Source: an uncultured Lachnospiraceae bacterium
GTDB taxonomy: Bacteria > Bacillota > Clostridia > Lachnospirales > Lachnospiraceae
Assembly (NCBI GenBank): GCA_900546495.1
Contig: URDN01000009.1
Span: 1 to 64,000 of the forward strand
Direction: 5' to 3'
Length of the DNA: 64,000 bases
The notes under the pieces were generated by a model. It worked only from the letters and a program-made list of their open reading frames with translations. It was not told the origin of the DNA and did not search any database. The position numbers and the translations under genes are program-made. The stretch's first letter is position 1, and every line of letters starts with the position of its first letter. Positions 8,701 through 17,063 of the stretch are shown piece after piece.

Positions 8701-9406
8701 ATGTATCCATAGCACCTTTCATTACCGTGAATCCTTCCTCTGCATCCTTTGTTGCTTCGGCCAGATCTTCCATTTCACCGCTGGCTTCCTTTGCTTCCTG
8801 CTCCAGCTGGTTCATTTTGCTTTCATTCTCATGGATTTCACTGGATAATGCTTTTATCTGTTCTTTCAGATCTTTGGCTTCATCCGATGTACTTCCCATT
8901 TCCAGTGCGGCATTTTTATATTCTGACTGCAAACGTTCCAGTTTATCCCGCTGCTCCTGTACTGTATCTTCCAGCTTTTCATAACTGTTTCTGGTATCTT
9001 GCACAGCATCATCAACCTGCTGCATGGATGACCGCTGTTCGTCCATAGCTTTCTCTGTCGCTGCCAACTGCTGTTTTACCTTTTCCAACGTTGTCGCCGT
9101 ATTGTTGTAATTCAATTTCAGCCGTGCAACTTCATCTGAATTTTCACCATAGATTTCTGTCGCTTTCTCAATCTGTGTGTTGATCGCATCCAGTTTTGTT
9201 TCATACTGTTTCGTCTCATTCTCCAGAAGACGGTACTGTTTCTGCAGTCCTTCCAGAGAAGTACCGTTTGTTTTCATTTCTTCCGCACTTAACCGCAATT
9301 CAGAACGCAGTATCTTAATCTCATTTGCGGCTTTCTTTGTCTGCTCTCTGGCTTCCGCTGTCTCCATCGAAAATTTGACTTTTGCTTCGTTTTTCTTATT
9401 TGCCAC
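5774..9406 (-). CDS. tail tape measure protein
   Basis: At 1210 residues it is the longest gene of the prophage and sets tail length. The GTG start at 9406 follows AAGGAGGG. Residues 1-220 are coiled coil, rich in Glu/Lys/Gln. A hydrophobic stretch about 530-570 (GLNLAMLASPAGILTAALGA) is the usual membrane-active segment. Around 900-1060 there are three near-identical repeats of a DGxNYxSGLxxVxT...KADDAKAGLNSG type, each about 39 residues. The order chaperone, tape measure, Dit is the usual siphovirus tail order. At this size a tail near 180 nm would be expected from the general rule of about 0.15 nm per residue. Confidence 0.93.
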   Translation of the reverse strand: MANKKNEAKVKFSMETAEAREQTKKAANEIKILRSELRLSAEEMKTNGTSLEGLQKQYRLLENETKQYETKLDAINTQIEKATEIYGENSDEVARLKLNYNNTATTLEKVKQQLAATEKAMDEQRSSMQQVDDAVQDTRNSYEKLEDTVQEQRDKLERLQSEYKNAALEMGSTSDEAKDLKEQIKALSSEIHENESKMNQLEQEAKEASGEMEDLAEATKDAEEGFTVMKGAMDTFLGNAMTKIVDMAKEGVTSIYNLADETREYRGEMNKLSSAATSNGYTTEYAKQKYMDLYSVLADETASNTTVSNFMAMQMSQENLNTVLHAATGIWAKYGDSIPLDGLAESINETANVGTVTGNLADALNWAGINEDDFNSKLSLCGSTQERQSLIVNTLEQAYGTLADSYQENNKNVMEANRTAAEYNDTMADLGAEIEPVTTAIKKGFTEVVKAGIKMVDADMDEAAEKIGDAFEWIAENMDDVVRIAKGGAAVLGTMFAVNKASQFISSIRNITSVMGLFKIATTGAAAATTAQTAAQEGLNLAMLASPAGILTAALGATALAVYAAVEAHKKQEEELQKEMEQTYGLTDAEKELTNAIDERAESLESSKAAREENAAGIEQEWTYYQKLSDELKENVDANGKIKEGYEDRAAVITGILSSALGEEITITDGVIDNYKELSNSIDDVIQKKKAEATLNAYDSSYQDAIKGQTDAFNELAEAKETLAEKSKTASETEKAHADALEELNNAINSGATNDVLYDLIDNEHETAVAAEEAAKAQKKAADSVDEAEQTWTDYNTTIKNYEGLSEAIISGDNEKIEQSMEKLTTSFITAENGNRESLERQVTNYQAQADQLKTAIENNTPGVTQGMLDQANSMVEAAKAELAKLPPEAQALGIQSGASAATGVASQKGEMETAARGVKAAEILGLSSEDTTTVGETDGLNYVGGLRSVDTWTPAKQKADDAKAGLNSGETTSAGKKDGTNYASGLRGVDTRSAGTKKANDAKAGLNSGNTIPVGRKDTLNYVSGLSSVNTQTPASRKASEAKKGLASQSTIDTGYNFAAGFANGISKYPITTTIKNFALGALATLNRTLDEHSPSRETYESGVNYGAGFENAIVDYMPKIQKTCKKAAQSYLEPFKEISGTELSIGMSEHLNRQLEISTNSRISQDFSSALEPIQSGNQNLADRIAAALKNQNLTMVLDSREIGRIRR

Positions 9407-9424
9407 TTTGTTCCCTCCTTCCGG

Positions 9425-9651
9425 TTATTTTTCGCGGACTGCTGCCAGCCAGTTCTCATAAGCAGTCTTATTGTCTGCCACCATTCCAACGGATGATATG
9501 TCTGAGTTCCAGAACAGATCTTCTGAAATCCCGATCAGAACCACATAATAGGTGTAGTAATCCTCAATATCCTCCAGCTTAAATTTTGGCATCTGAATCC
9601 TGTTCTTGGGTTTCCGTTTTAGGAATCCCCGTTTAAATCCGGTTTTTTTTT
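9425..9651 (-). CDS. tail assembly chaperone, frameshift extension (gpT-like)
   Basis: This frame is open from the A9 run at 9643-9651 and would be reached by a -1 slip from the upstream chaperone gene. The fused product continues K-K-K-T-G-F-K-R and ends with FWNSDISSVGMVADNKTAY and NWLAAVREK, the kind of short C-terminal domain encoded just before tape measure genes. An internal ATG (MPKFKLEDIE, about 9590) could also start it, but it has only a weak ribosome site. Gene order and the slippery run support the lambda gpG/gpGT type mechanism. Confidence 0.65.
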
Positions 9652-9960
9652 GCTCTCTCCATACCGGAGTTTCATAACTGTCCCGATTACTGTCGCATGA
9701 TTCTCCGGAAGTTTGTCAAAAAATTCTGCTTCCGACATGCAGTTTTCCACTGTCTCAATATTGGCGCACAGATAACCCGTATACAGAAATACTGGAAAGT
9801 CCACTTCCTCCTGTACTCCATCCATTGCCAGCTTATTGTATTTTTTATATGTTTCCGGGCATTTCTCCCGGAGTTTTAATAATCGTCCAAAGGTCAGGCA
9901 CATTTCCACTTCCTGGCCATCGTTCAATTCTAATTTTCGAAAAGTAGCTCTGTCTTCCAT
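9619..9960 (-). CDS. tail assembly chaperone (gpG-like)
   Basis: A 113-residue protein between the tail tube gene and the tape measure gene. It opens MEDRATFRKLELNDGQEVEM and ends KKKPDLNGDS. Proteins in this slot bind the tape measure during tail assembly and are normally made both alone and as a -1 frameshift fusion. The A9 run in codons 104-107 supplies the slip site. The family call rests mainly on position and on the frameshift arrangement. Confidence 0.75.
   Translation of the reverse strand: MEDRATFRKLELNDGQEVEMCLTFGRLLKLREKCPETYKKYNKLAMDGVQEEVDFPVFLYTGYLCANIETVENCMSEAEFFDKLPENHATVIGTVMKLRYGESKKKPDLNGDS
9643..9651 (-). promoter_or_regulatory. probable -1 ribosomal frameshift site (A9 run)
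   Basis: Nine consecutive A on the minus strand (GAGAGCAAAAAAAAACCGG) at codons 104-107 of the chaperone. A -1 slip here leads into the open frame at 9425. Two alternative frames meet only at this run. Confidence 0.6.
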
Positions 9961-10011
9961 GTTGTTCTCCTAAAAATCTCCGGAGCACACACTCCGGAGA
10001 TCATTCTGACA

Positions 10012-10278
10012 CTATTTCTTTTTGGTTGTTCTCTTTGCTTTTTCTGGCTTTTGTGCGCCAGCATCTTTCTGATCCGGAGCAGGTTCTTCCGTTTTAACCT
10101 GTTCTGTTTCCAGTTCAACCGGTTCTTTCTCCGGTTCATCTTTCTCAATCGGTTCAATCAGTCTGTTTTTCGACATGATCTCATTATAGCGCTCTGGTGT
10201 ACATTCAAACACTTCCCCCGGCTGGCGCACTGCCTTTTCCTGTCGGTCGATGAACTTTTTCAATACTTTTACTTTCAT
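10012..10278 (-). CDS. small phage tail-module protein, unknown
   Basis: An 88-residue protein between the tail tube gene and the chaperone. Residues 1-40 (KVKVLKKFIDRQEKAVRQPG) look folded; residues 45-88 are very rich in Glu, Pro and Lys and likely disordered, ending TTKKK. A similar short head followed by an acidic and then basic tail occurs in small phage structural accessory proteins, but I do not recognise the family. The spacing fits the operon. Confidence 0.6.
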   Translation of the reverse strand: MKVKVLKKFIDRQEKAVRQPGEVFECTPERYNEIMSKNRLIEPIEKDEPEKEPVELETEQVKTEEPAPDQKDAGAQKPEKAKRTTKKK

Positions 10279-10293
10279 GGCTGCATTCCCCCC

Positions 10294-10869
10294 TTACATC
10301 TTAGGAACAGAAGAATACATTGTCTCCGGATCAAATTTTGACATCCAGTTATTTTTCACTGTTTCTTCTTTCAGTTCAGAATCCAGTGCCTCGTACATTC
10401 CCTGACCATAATCATCCGGCATAACGGAAATCTCAAGGTCTACTTCTTTGACTTCCTCTGATCCGTTTTCAATGGAACGGCTCACACCGGATTCCATGAT
10501 ACACCGCGGATATGCCTTATATTTCTTGTTTCTATCCTCGTCATATACTTCCTGGGTAACGCAGAACTCCGGATGTGTACTGGACTGTCCGTAAGCACGT
10601 ACCCCGTCAATCAGTCCCTCAATCTTCATACCGAACATTCCGTCATAGGTATCTTTCGGTACATGCATGGAGATTGACAGTTTTCCTGTTCCGGATCCCT
10701 TTACGCGTGTCTTTACTTCAATCCCACGGCATTTTTTTACGACCTTCCGGACATCCATTTCCTCGCTACAGGATCCTACACAACTTGCCTCTGTAGCGGT
10801 TTCCTCACTTGCAAATTTGATTGCCATTTTTCTCAGTTCATACTCTGAAAATACTGCTGATGCTGCCAC
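10294..10869 (-). CDS. major tail tube protein
   Basis: A 191-residue protein after the head-tail connectors and before the chaperone, the normal slot for the tail tube subunit. Features are an acidic, beta-rich composition, VPKDTYDGMFGMKIEGL around residue 72 and GVRAYGQSSTHPEFCVTQEVYDE around 90-110, as in phage phi13/TP901-type tail proteins. Length fits that family (about 190). It starts at ATG 10869 just downstream of the neighbouring gene. Confidence 0.8.
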   Translation of the reverse strand: MAASAVFSEYELRKMAIKFASEETATEASCVGSCSEEMDVRKVVKKCRGIEVKTRVKGSGTGKLSISMHVPKDTYDGMFGMKIEGLIDGVRAYGQSSTHPEFCVTQEVYDEDRNKKYKAYPRCIMESGVSRSIENGSEEVKEVDLEISVMPDDYGQGMYEALDSELKEETVKNNWMSKFDPETMYSSVPKM

Positions 10870-10873
10870 TTTC

Positions 10874-11269
10874 TTATCCTCCTATTTCTTCCACCAGTGC
10901 AGATACACACTGATCTATTATATTTTCTGTTGCTTCTTCCGCGCCCCTGCGCATAAATTCCTGATCGCCATTATGGCGATAGGTGTTTTCACCGTCATCC
11001 GGGAAATAGAGGTAATTATACGGTGTTTTTGTTTTGACCACGACATACAGGTTCCCCTGTTCCTCCCGAAATGGCTGTGATACCTTTGCCGGTTTCTTTT
11101 TTCCTTTCCATGTGCGCCCTGATTCCGGTATTAACGGTGTAACATGGCTAATAATCTCCTGTCCTGCGTAATTATGCAGCACATCATTGATGATCTTTTC
11201 TGCCCGTTCCCCGGTCTGTGCAATACGGTTTGCCAGTTCATCGATCTCTGTCGCATCAATTTTCCACAT
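10874..11269 (-). CDS. tail terminator / HK97 gp10-like protein
   Basis: A 131-residue protein with an N-terminal helical segment (DELANRIAQTGERAEKIIND) and ITPLIPESGRTWKGKK-type beta region, the pattern of the HK97 gp10-like family that completes the tail end at the connector. It lies one base from the neighbouring connector gene. The family call is from sequence style and position. Confidence 0.65.
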   Translation of the reverse strand: MWKIDATEIDELANRIAQTGERAEKIINDVLHNYAGQEIISHVTPLIPESGRTWKGKKKPAKVSQPFREEQGNLYVVVKTKTPYNYLYFPDDGENTYRHNGDQEFMRRGAEEATENIIDQCVSALVEEIGG

Positions 11270-11270
11270 A

Positions 11271-11624
11271 TCAGCATCCCTTCCGTGCTTTTGTGAACGG
11301 AATATCCAGCACTTCTACTGCCGCACCTGTTCCCGGTTTGATCGTATAGGCGTAACTACTCTCATTTCCCAGTTTTACCCCCGGTAATTCCAGCACCTTT
11401 TCGATCACCGTTTCTTCCAGTCCTTCCGGAATCTCATTTTCTCGGACAACTGCCACATGGAATGCCACCGTGTGACTTGTCCGGCTCTCGGAACTGGTAC
11501 GCTTATCGCGAAAAAATACGATATAGTTCCACAGCACTGTCTCATCCAGTTTTCCGGCACGTCCATAGAACACCATTGGATCTATTTCTTCCAGTTTTTC
11601 ACGGATTTTTTCATTGAATGACAT
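11271..11624 (-). CDS. head-tail completion / minor tail protein
   Basis: A 117-residue protein (opening MSFNEKIREKLEEIDPMVFYGRAG) located between the head closure gene and the gp10-like gene. Such proteins terminate the tail tube and join it to the connector. It abuts both neighbours with a base or two of spacing, so it is part of one translation-coupled block. Assignment is by position. Confidence 0.6.
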   Translation of the reverse strand: MSFNEKIREKLEEIDPMVFYGRAGKLDETVLWNYIVFFRDKRTSSESRTSHTVAFHVAVVRENEIPEGLEETVIEKVLELPGVKLGNESSYAYTIKPGTGAAVEVLDIPFTKARKGC

Positions 11625-11972
11625 CTATTCCTCCAGTTCCCTGATTTTTTCCAGATACATGTAGTATTCCGTCTCATTCCTGTCAATGTATTCCACAGAA
11701 TAGAGTGTTTTTCCGATCACAGCGAAACATCCGCTGTGTAACCCTTTCTCTGTCTGTGGTCGCTGCGTCCTAATCTTGAGTGACAGGCTGAAACTGTTCT
11801 GTTCGGCAAATTCCTGATCCTGCTGCCGTCTGGATGTTTCCCCATATGCCAGTCTGATCAGAAAATCCAGATCATCCAAACTCTGAACGTTTGTATTTCT
11901 GGTCAGTATCTCTTTTTTCCGCTGGTAGATCCCGACATAACCGTCATGATACTTCGCTTTTTTTCTGTTCAT
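11625..11972 (-). CDS. head closure / head-tail joining protein
   Basis: About 115 residues, opening MNRKKAKYHDGYVGIYQRKKEI. The internal ATG at 11972 is preferred to that at 11990 because GAGGTGG lies nine bases upstream. It overlaps the end of the previous connector gene. Length and position match stopper proteins of HK97-like phages (SPP1 gp16 type). The ending YSVEYIDRNETEYYMYLEKI is typical of the beta-barrel family. Confidence 0.65.
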   Translation of the reverse strand: MNRKKAKYHDGYVGIYQRKKEILTRNTNVQSLDDLDFLIRLAYGETSRRQQDQEFAEQNSFSLSLKIRTQRPQTEKGLHSGCFAVIGKTLYSVEYIDRNETEYYMYLEKIRELEE

Positions 11973-12267
11973 TCGCTGCTGCCACCTCATTTCTTCTTCT
12001 GACCTTAAGAATGTCGCTCAGATAATTCTTTTCGAACTCATCCGACACGTCATTCCAACAATACAGGCAATAATTCTCAAACAACATTTTTGCCGTTCCC
12101 GGGCGCAGGAATGCATCCGGGGATGGTTCCCCGGGCATTCCAAGCAGGTCATGCATGTGCACTATGGCATCTTCCGTGATGGAAGTAATACGCTCATCTG
12201 TATCTTTATCACTCCATGTAATCTTGCAGATATTCTGCACATTATATTCAAGATCTGAATTTGTCAT
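11944..12267 (-). CDS. head-tail connector adaptor (gp6-like)
   Basis: A 107-residue, mainly helical protein directly after the capsid gene. ERITSITEDAIVHMHDLLGMPG and the following FLRPGTAKMLFENYCLYCWND helices match the phage gp6-like adaptor family that binds the portal after DNA packaging. The C-terminal tail is polar and overlaps the next start. Confidence 0.7.
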   Translation of the reverse strand: MTNSDLEYNVQNICKITWSDKDTDERITSITEDAIVHMHDLLGMPGEPSPDAFLRPGTAKMLFENYCLYCWNDVSDEFEKNYLSDILKVRRRNEVAAANEQKKSEVS

Positions 12268-12277
12268 TTCCTACCCC

Positions 12278-13462
12278 TTAAGCTGTGACGGTCTCGTTTC
12301 TGACTGTGATATAAGCCGGATCAAGTTCAGAAATATCCAGAAGCACCGCAACTGTGTTGTCCCACGCTTTACCGGTTCCATGCAGTTTGATCTTGTATGT
12401 TCTCTGGTCTTCAAGGAATTTATAAGAATCGTCATACTCAATGACACCGTCTTTATTGGTTCCAAGCCCAAGGAAATATTCCTCTGGCAGACACAGGATA
12501 GCTTCACCGGTTTCTACTTCATTACTGATTACCGGATCCGTTGGAAACGGGAAGATATCTTTTGTGTAAGTACCTGCTGCATTCAGTACAGTAGTTGCCG
12601 GCATAACTTTCTGTAAATAATCTTTCATGTTGCAGATCAGTGTCACAGATGTAAAGTTACGCATACCGCCATTTTCTGTCTCTACCAGCTGAGAGATTAC
12701 ATTGCCATACTCTTTCGGCTCAAAACTTTTCAGTTTTACTGCTGTTTTCTTTGCATATCCGGAGCTTGGATTCATGCTTGTTGATTTTCCGATGTTTCGG
12801 TCAAGACCAATCGGGCAGTTTAACCCATTACCGTCAACGATTGCTTTCTCCAGAGAGATCGCAATGGATTCTTTCAGGATGGTGCGGATATAGTTATCCA
12901 GGAATGCCGGTCCCAGATCTAACATATCCTTTGGAATCACGGTGTAGGCGGTCAGTTTATAAAGTGTCAGTGATACTTCACGGAAGCTGGATTCCAGTTT
13001 CTTGGTGATTTCCCCGTTGATTGGTCCCCACACTGCAGTCTGTTTGGTATGATCGTTCAGAATCCATCTGGTGAGGTATTTCACGTCCTGGAAGTTGATC
13101 TTGCTCAGGAGTGCATGTTCCTGTGTCAGTTCGCGGAACACATCTTCAATGATGGTTTCCGGCATTGCCCCTTCTGTGCTGAGGAGTGAAGTGAACTCCT
13201 GTCTTGGATCTGCTGCTTTTCCCGCTGTGATCATCTTCTGGTAGAACTCTGTCTCTGCCCCTGTCAGCTGACGGTAGCCTCGCTGTGCCAGTGCTGCCCT
13301 GTCGCCTGCTGCCATTTCGTAATCCGCTTTGACGGATTCCACTACGGACTCATGAAACTGCTCCCATGCCTGTTTTACGGCAGTTTCATCCCCAGACTTC
13401 ATAGCCGCCTGTAATGCCACGATTGCTTCTTTCTGTCTTGTTCTGTTTGGATTTCCTAACAT
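12278..13462 (-). CDS. major capsid protein, HK97 family
   Basis: A 394-residue protein following the protease. The ATG at 13462 is chosen because AGGAGGA lies six bases upstream; the longer frame starting at 13510 has no ribosome site. An N-terminal helical region (about 1-110, with QKEAIVALQAAMKSGDE) probably serves as a scaffold removed by the protease, and EAMPETIIEDVFRELTQEHALL marks the start of the coat domain. The pattern KYLTRWILND, AIVDGNGLNCPIGL and TVLNAAGTYTKDIFPFPTD is that of the HK97-fold coat proteins of clostridial phages. Confidence 0.88.
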   Translation of the reverse strand: MLGNPNRTRQKEAIVALQAAMKSGDETAVKQAWEQFHESVVESVKADYEMAAGDRAALAQRGYRQLTGAETEFYQKMITAGKAADPRQEFTSLLSTEGAMPETIIEDVFRELTQEHALLSKINFQDVKYLTRWILNDHTKQTAVWGPINGEITKKLESSFREVSLTLYKLTAYTVIPKDMLDLGPAFLDNYIRTILKESIAISLEKAIVDGNGLNCPIGLDRNIGKSTSMNPSSGYAKKTAVKLKSFEPKEYGNVISQLVETENGGMRNFTSVTLICNMKDYLQKVMPATTVLNAAGTYTKDIFPFPTDPVISNEVETGEAILCLPEEYFLGLGTNKDGVIEYDDSYKFLEDQRTYKIKLHGTGKAWDNTVAVLLDISELDPAYITVRNETVTA

Positions 13463-13484
13463 ATTTGTCCTCCTGCTTGTTTGT

Positions 13485-14252
13485 TTATGAAAAAATATTA
13501 AAAAATGCATCCATCATGGACGCATCTTCTGGATCATCTTTTTGGTTTTCTCCGACCAGTTCCTCAAATTCTTTTAATGTGTCGGAAAAATCATCTTTCT
13601 GGAACTTTTCTCTCATCTTCCGGATGTTCTGCAACGGTTCATCCGGTACGATCAGCGGATCATCTGCTTCACGACCGGCAATTTCATCAATGAAACCATA
13701 TTCCAGTGCCTTATCCGGTGTCAGGATGGTTTCTTTTTCCATCATCTGTTGCAGTTCATCCTCTGTGATATTTTTTGCGCGCTGCATAAACAGTGCACGG
13801 GATGATTTCATCATTTCATCCAGCTTGTCCGCTTCTGCACGAAGTTCTGCGGCATTTCCTGCCGTGCATACCCACATTTCATGAATCAGTGCACTGGTTC
13901 CCTCACCCATGACACGCTTATCACAAGCCTGTAGGATCACAAATGCGATACTGTGAGCTACACCATCCACATAGCCTGTCTTATGCGCTCCATGGCGCTT
14001 TAACTGGTTGTAAATTGCCGTCCCCTCTTTGACGCTGCCGCCATTAGAATTGATGTACAGACAGATTTCATCCGTTTCCGGAATCTGTGCCAGTTCTTCC
14101 TGAAAATGCTTTGCACTGGTTTCAGAATCATCTCTGGTCCATGTTTCCCAGTTCCAGTCACCTTTTTCTTCGATGTCATCATACAGGTAGATGTTGTGCA
14201 CATTCCCCTGTGTGTTGAACATGTAGTACAGTTTTGGGAGTTTTCCCATCAC
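13485..14252 (-). CDS. prohead protease, ClpP-like
   Basis: A 255-residue serine protease that matures the capsid. The ClpP fold shows in ICLYINSNGGSVKEG (about 97-110), catalytic Ser in DGVAHSIAFVI (about 135) and catalytic His in ALIHEMWV (about 160). TDEICLYINS is the usual first strand. It overlaps the portal stop by four bases (ATGA), so it is translationally coupled. The C-terminal 60 residues are charged. Either of two adjacent ATGs may be used. Confidence 0.9.
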   Translation of the reverse strand: MMGKLPKLYYMFNTQGNVHNIYLYDDIEEKGDWNWETWTRDDSETSAKHFQEELAQIPETDEICLYINSNGGSVKEGTAIYNQLKRHGAHKTGYVDGVAHSIAFVILQACDKRVMGEGTSALIHEMWVCTAGNAAELRAEADKLDEMMKSSRALFMQRAKNITEDELQQMMEKETILTPDKALEYGFIDEIAGREADDPLIVPDEPLQNIRKMREKFQKDDFSDTLKEFEELVGENQKDDPEDASMMDAFFNIFS

Positions 14253-15403
14253 TCAGTCCCTCCTTCTGCCGGTTTTGCCTGATCTTCCACCCGGCTGTAG
14301 TTATTTGTCATCCAATGCTGTCGGCTCCACGGTGTGTTAAGCGGCATCAATCCGTTTTCCTCACGGACCTCATCCACGCACATCACTCCGGACGCGATCA
14401 ATTTGTCACTGCTGGTCGCCATATCGAACAGATCACGGTGTTTTACCTTACCGGTATAGCACTGGTAATAATTTCCCTGCAGGTATTCTTCTTTTGTGGC
14501 ACGCTTATTCAGTACCGCCGTGATCGCATCTGCGAATGGATCCACAGCAAACGTCAGGAATACATCCCCGATGTCTTTCACATTTGTAACCTGCCCTGTC
14601 ATCAATGATTGCGGGATTTTGAATGCCTGTCCGACAATATTAAAAATATCTTCCCGGAGTTTGATCAGATCTGAACTGTCCTTTGCGGATTTGTTTCCGG
14701 ATTCCTCTTTCAGTTCCTCACCGTCATACTCCACATAGGTTGCATATTCATTCTGCATGTACGCTTTGATATTTTCAGCAATGACATTCTGATACTCATT
14801 GGCAAATTCAGTATCTCCCGTCTTCACACTGTCGACTTTAAGTTTGAACTTTCGCCCGTTCGTGTCCCGGAATGCCCGTGCTGCTGTTTCCAACAGTTTC
14901 CCATATTCTGCATACAATCCATTGATCACATTGCAGATATTTTCATCTTCCATTTTGAACAGGTAAACTTCCTCTGCCCGAAAAATGCGGTCCATCTGGA
15001 AGCCACCAGACAGAACTACACCATCATACAGATTTCCAAGCACCGGACGTTCCTGCCGGATGCTGAAACTTTCCGCGCAATGCAGTTCGCCGTTAATTTC
15101 CACCACCAGTGCACCCTCCGGATTTCGGATCATTTTGTTGATCACACGGTGCCAGAACAGTGTGCTGTTCTCGTTTTTGTTCGGTGCCACATTCAAAGTG
15201 AAATAATCCTCATTGATCACCGGACGGTTATCAGAAAACACCCGAAACTCACTCAGGCTGATCGCATTGGCAATCAATGATGCCGCCGTATAAATGGCAG
15301 CCTCCCGGAAATAAATCTGTTCCGGTACTTCAATGGCTATCGTTTCCGAAGATCCGATTTTTACTTTTCCTAAGAATTTTCCCAGGAAATCAAATACTTT
15401 CAA
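14249..15403 (-). CDS. portal protein, HK97 family
   Basis: A 384-residue portal that forms the dodecameric ring at the packaging vertex. Typical features are YTAASLIANAISLSEFRVF near residue 40, LNVAPNKNENSTLFWHRVI near 78, and the C-terminal FKIPQSLMTGQVTNVKDIGD, TFAVDPFADAITAVLNK and EVREENGLMPL segments of phage_portal proteins. It is slightly short compared with the usual 390-430. It lies 19 bp after the large terminase gene. Confidence 0.9.
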   Translation of the reverse strand: MKVFDFLGKFLGKVKIGSSETIAIEVPEQIYFREAAIYTAASLIANAISLSEFRVFSDNRPVINEDYFTLNVAPNKNENSTLFWHRVINKMIRNPEGALVVEINGELHCAESFSIRQERPVLGNLYDGVVLSGGFQMDRIFRAEEVYLFKMEDENICNVINGLYAEYGKLLETAARAFRDTNGRKFKLKVDSVKTGDTEFANEYQNVIAENIKAYMQNEYATYVEYDGEELKEESGNKSAKDSSDLIKLREDIFNIVGQAFKIPQSLMTGQVTNVKDIGDVFLTFAVDPFADAITAVLNKRATKEEYLQGNYYQCYTGKVKHRDLFDMATSSDKLIASGVMCVDEVREENGLMPLNTPWSRQHWMTNNYSRVEDQAKPAEGGTE

Positions 15404-15422
15404 TTCACATTCCCCCTTCTGA

Positions 15423-17063
15423 TCAGCAGATAGTTCTTAATCTTCCACCAATCTTTACACGTGCTTTTATCTTGTCTTCCTGCGTCATGGCTGCTGCAAA
15501 TGCCATAAAACCGTCTGTTTTTCTGCTTTTTGGTTCTATTTTTTTATATTCCACATTTCCCTTGTCATTGATTTCTGCTTTTACATTCCACGTATACCAC
15601 CGCATGATTGTACTGGTTCCCCATGTCAGCAATTTCTTGGAGAAAATATAGCCAATCGTAACCGCCACTTTCATCAGATCTGACGGACGTATCGTTTTTA
15701 CATTTCCTCTTTCCGGAGTAAATCCTATATCTCTTAGCGCATCTTTCAATACGGTGTATCTAAAATAATCCATTGTGATCATCTCAATACGAAATTTTTT
15801 TGCCTTATCCACAATCCAATTTGCAACCAATTTTGGATCAATCTGTGTTTCTTTCACAAACGTCAAAACACCTTCCGCTTCTGCCTGTTTTAAAGGATAT
15901 TTGATTCTTGGAAGATCAAGAGAGTTTTCGCATACCCATGTGTGGTGAATCCAGAACCGTTTTTCTCCATTTTTGAACAATAATCCTATGGCGGTAAAAT
16001 CATTTGTCAATGAAAGATCTATTCCTGCCACACAGCTACTACCTTCCAGTGCATTTTCATCAATTTCCTGTGTTGCCGCCACCAGATTTTCCCATGCAGT
16101 AACGCTGCATTCAGTTTCCATTTTTGGTCTGTTCATTCGTTTTGTCAGAAATGCGGAATTATTCACCGGATCACTTTTATAATCCTCATACTCCAGTTCC
16201 ATTTCATGAAGCAGGGTTGGAAAATATTGCAACGATGGATTTGCCATATACCAGTTTTTCTTGTCCTTCACCTGTTCTTCCGCATTCTCTCCAAGCCTGC
16301 AGATAAACGGTAATTCTCCGTTATCCGGTCTTCTTCCGTGCAAAACATCCAGTTTTTCGTTCAGTTTTACATCCAACGGACCGTCCCTGACATCACCGTT
16401 TGTCGTGATGATTGTTTTTCTTGGATGTTCCACTTTTCCCAGACCGGTAGTTACAACATTGATCAATTTATAATCCTGGTAAGCATGGTATTCATCAAAA
16501 TCAACCTTTCCAGGGCGACCGCCATCTTTTGTTCCCGGTGCTTTTGTGTGATATTTCAACGTTGATCTGGTTCGCAGATTCGTTATTTCTTCCAGATTCC
16601 ACTTAAAATAATTTTTAAAATATATTTTATTTGACTCCAGAATCTCATAAACATCTTTGAATGTCGCCTTTGCCTGGTCCTCAGATGTTGCAAACATATC
16701 TATGTTGTAATTTTTCACCCCGTTTACAGGCGTTACCAATGCAAAATTTTCAAAAGCCAGGTATCCGTTTTTCCCCGCACCACGTCCAACCATGACAAAA
16801 AGGTGTGGAAATCTTAATTGTCCGTCTGATCGGTAGGTGCAATTGTGCAATGCAAAACAAAATTTTTCCCACAAAAGCAATTCATACGGAAAATATTTCT
16901 GCAAGCCAAGATAACGGTGAAGCTGTTCCTCATCTACATAAATATCTTCTTCCCGGAATACTTTTTCAACAAAATCACACAGCAAAAGCTGTTCTTCACA
17001 GACACGGTACTCACCACTCCGAACATATGCGATATATTCATCTATTTCCTTACAGATCATCAT
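15423..17063 (-). CDS. terL: terminase large subunit
   Basis: A 546-residue ATPase/nuclease that packages DNA into the prohead. Walker A is VMVGRGAGKNG (about 90-100), Walker B is KVDFDEYHAY (about 187) and the RNase H-like nuclease begins at CVAGIDLSLTNDFTAIG (about 343). The last domain, RKTDGFMAFAAAM, carries the third nuclease acid. It belongs to the Terminase_1/HK97-type group. It overlaps the small subunit gene by 14 bp. Confidence 0.93.
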   Translation of the reverse strand: MMICKEIDEYIAYVRSGEYRVCEEQLLLCDFVEKVFREEDIYVDEEQLHRYLGLQKYFPYELLLWEKFCFALHNCTYRSDGQLRFPHLFVMVGRGAGKNGYLAFENFALVTPVNGVKNYNIDMFATSEDQAKATFKDVYEILESNKIYFKNYFKWNLEEITNLRTRSTLKYHTKAPGTKDGGRPGKVDFDEYHAYQDYKLINVVTTGLGKVEHPRKTIITTNGDVRDGPLDVKLNEKLDVLHGRRPDNGELPFICRLGENAEEQVKDKKNWYMANPSLQYFPTLLHEMELEYEDYKSDPVNNSAFLTKRMNRPKMETECSVTAWENLVAATQEIDENALEGSSCVAGIDLSLTNDFTAIGLLFKNGEKRFWIHHTWVCENSLDLPRIKYPLKQAEAEGVLTFVKETQIDPKLVANWIVDKAKKFRIEMITMDYFRYTVLKDALRDIGFTPERGNVKTIRPSDLMKVAVTIGYIFSKKLLTWGTSTIMRWYTWNVKAEINDKGNVEYKKIEPKSRKTDGFMAFAAAMTQEDKIKARVKIGGRLRTIC

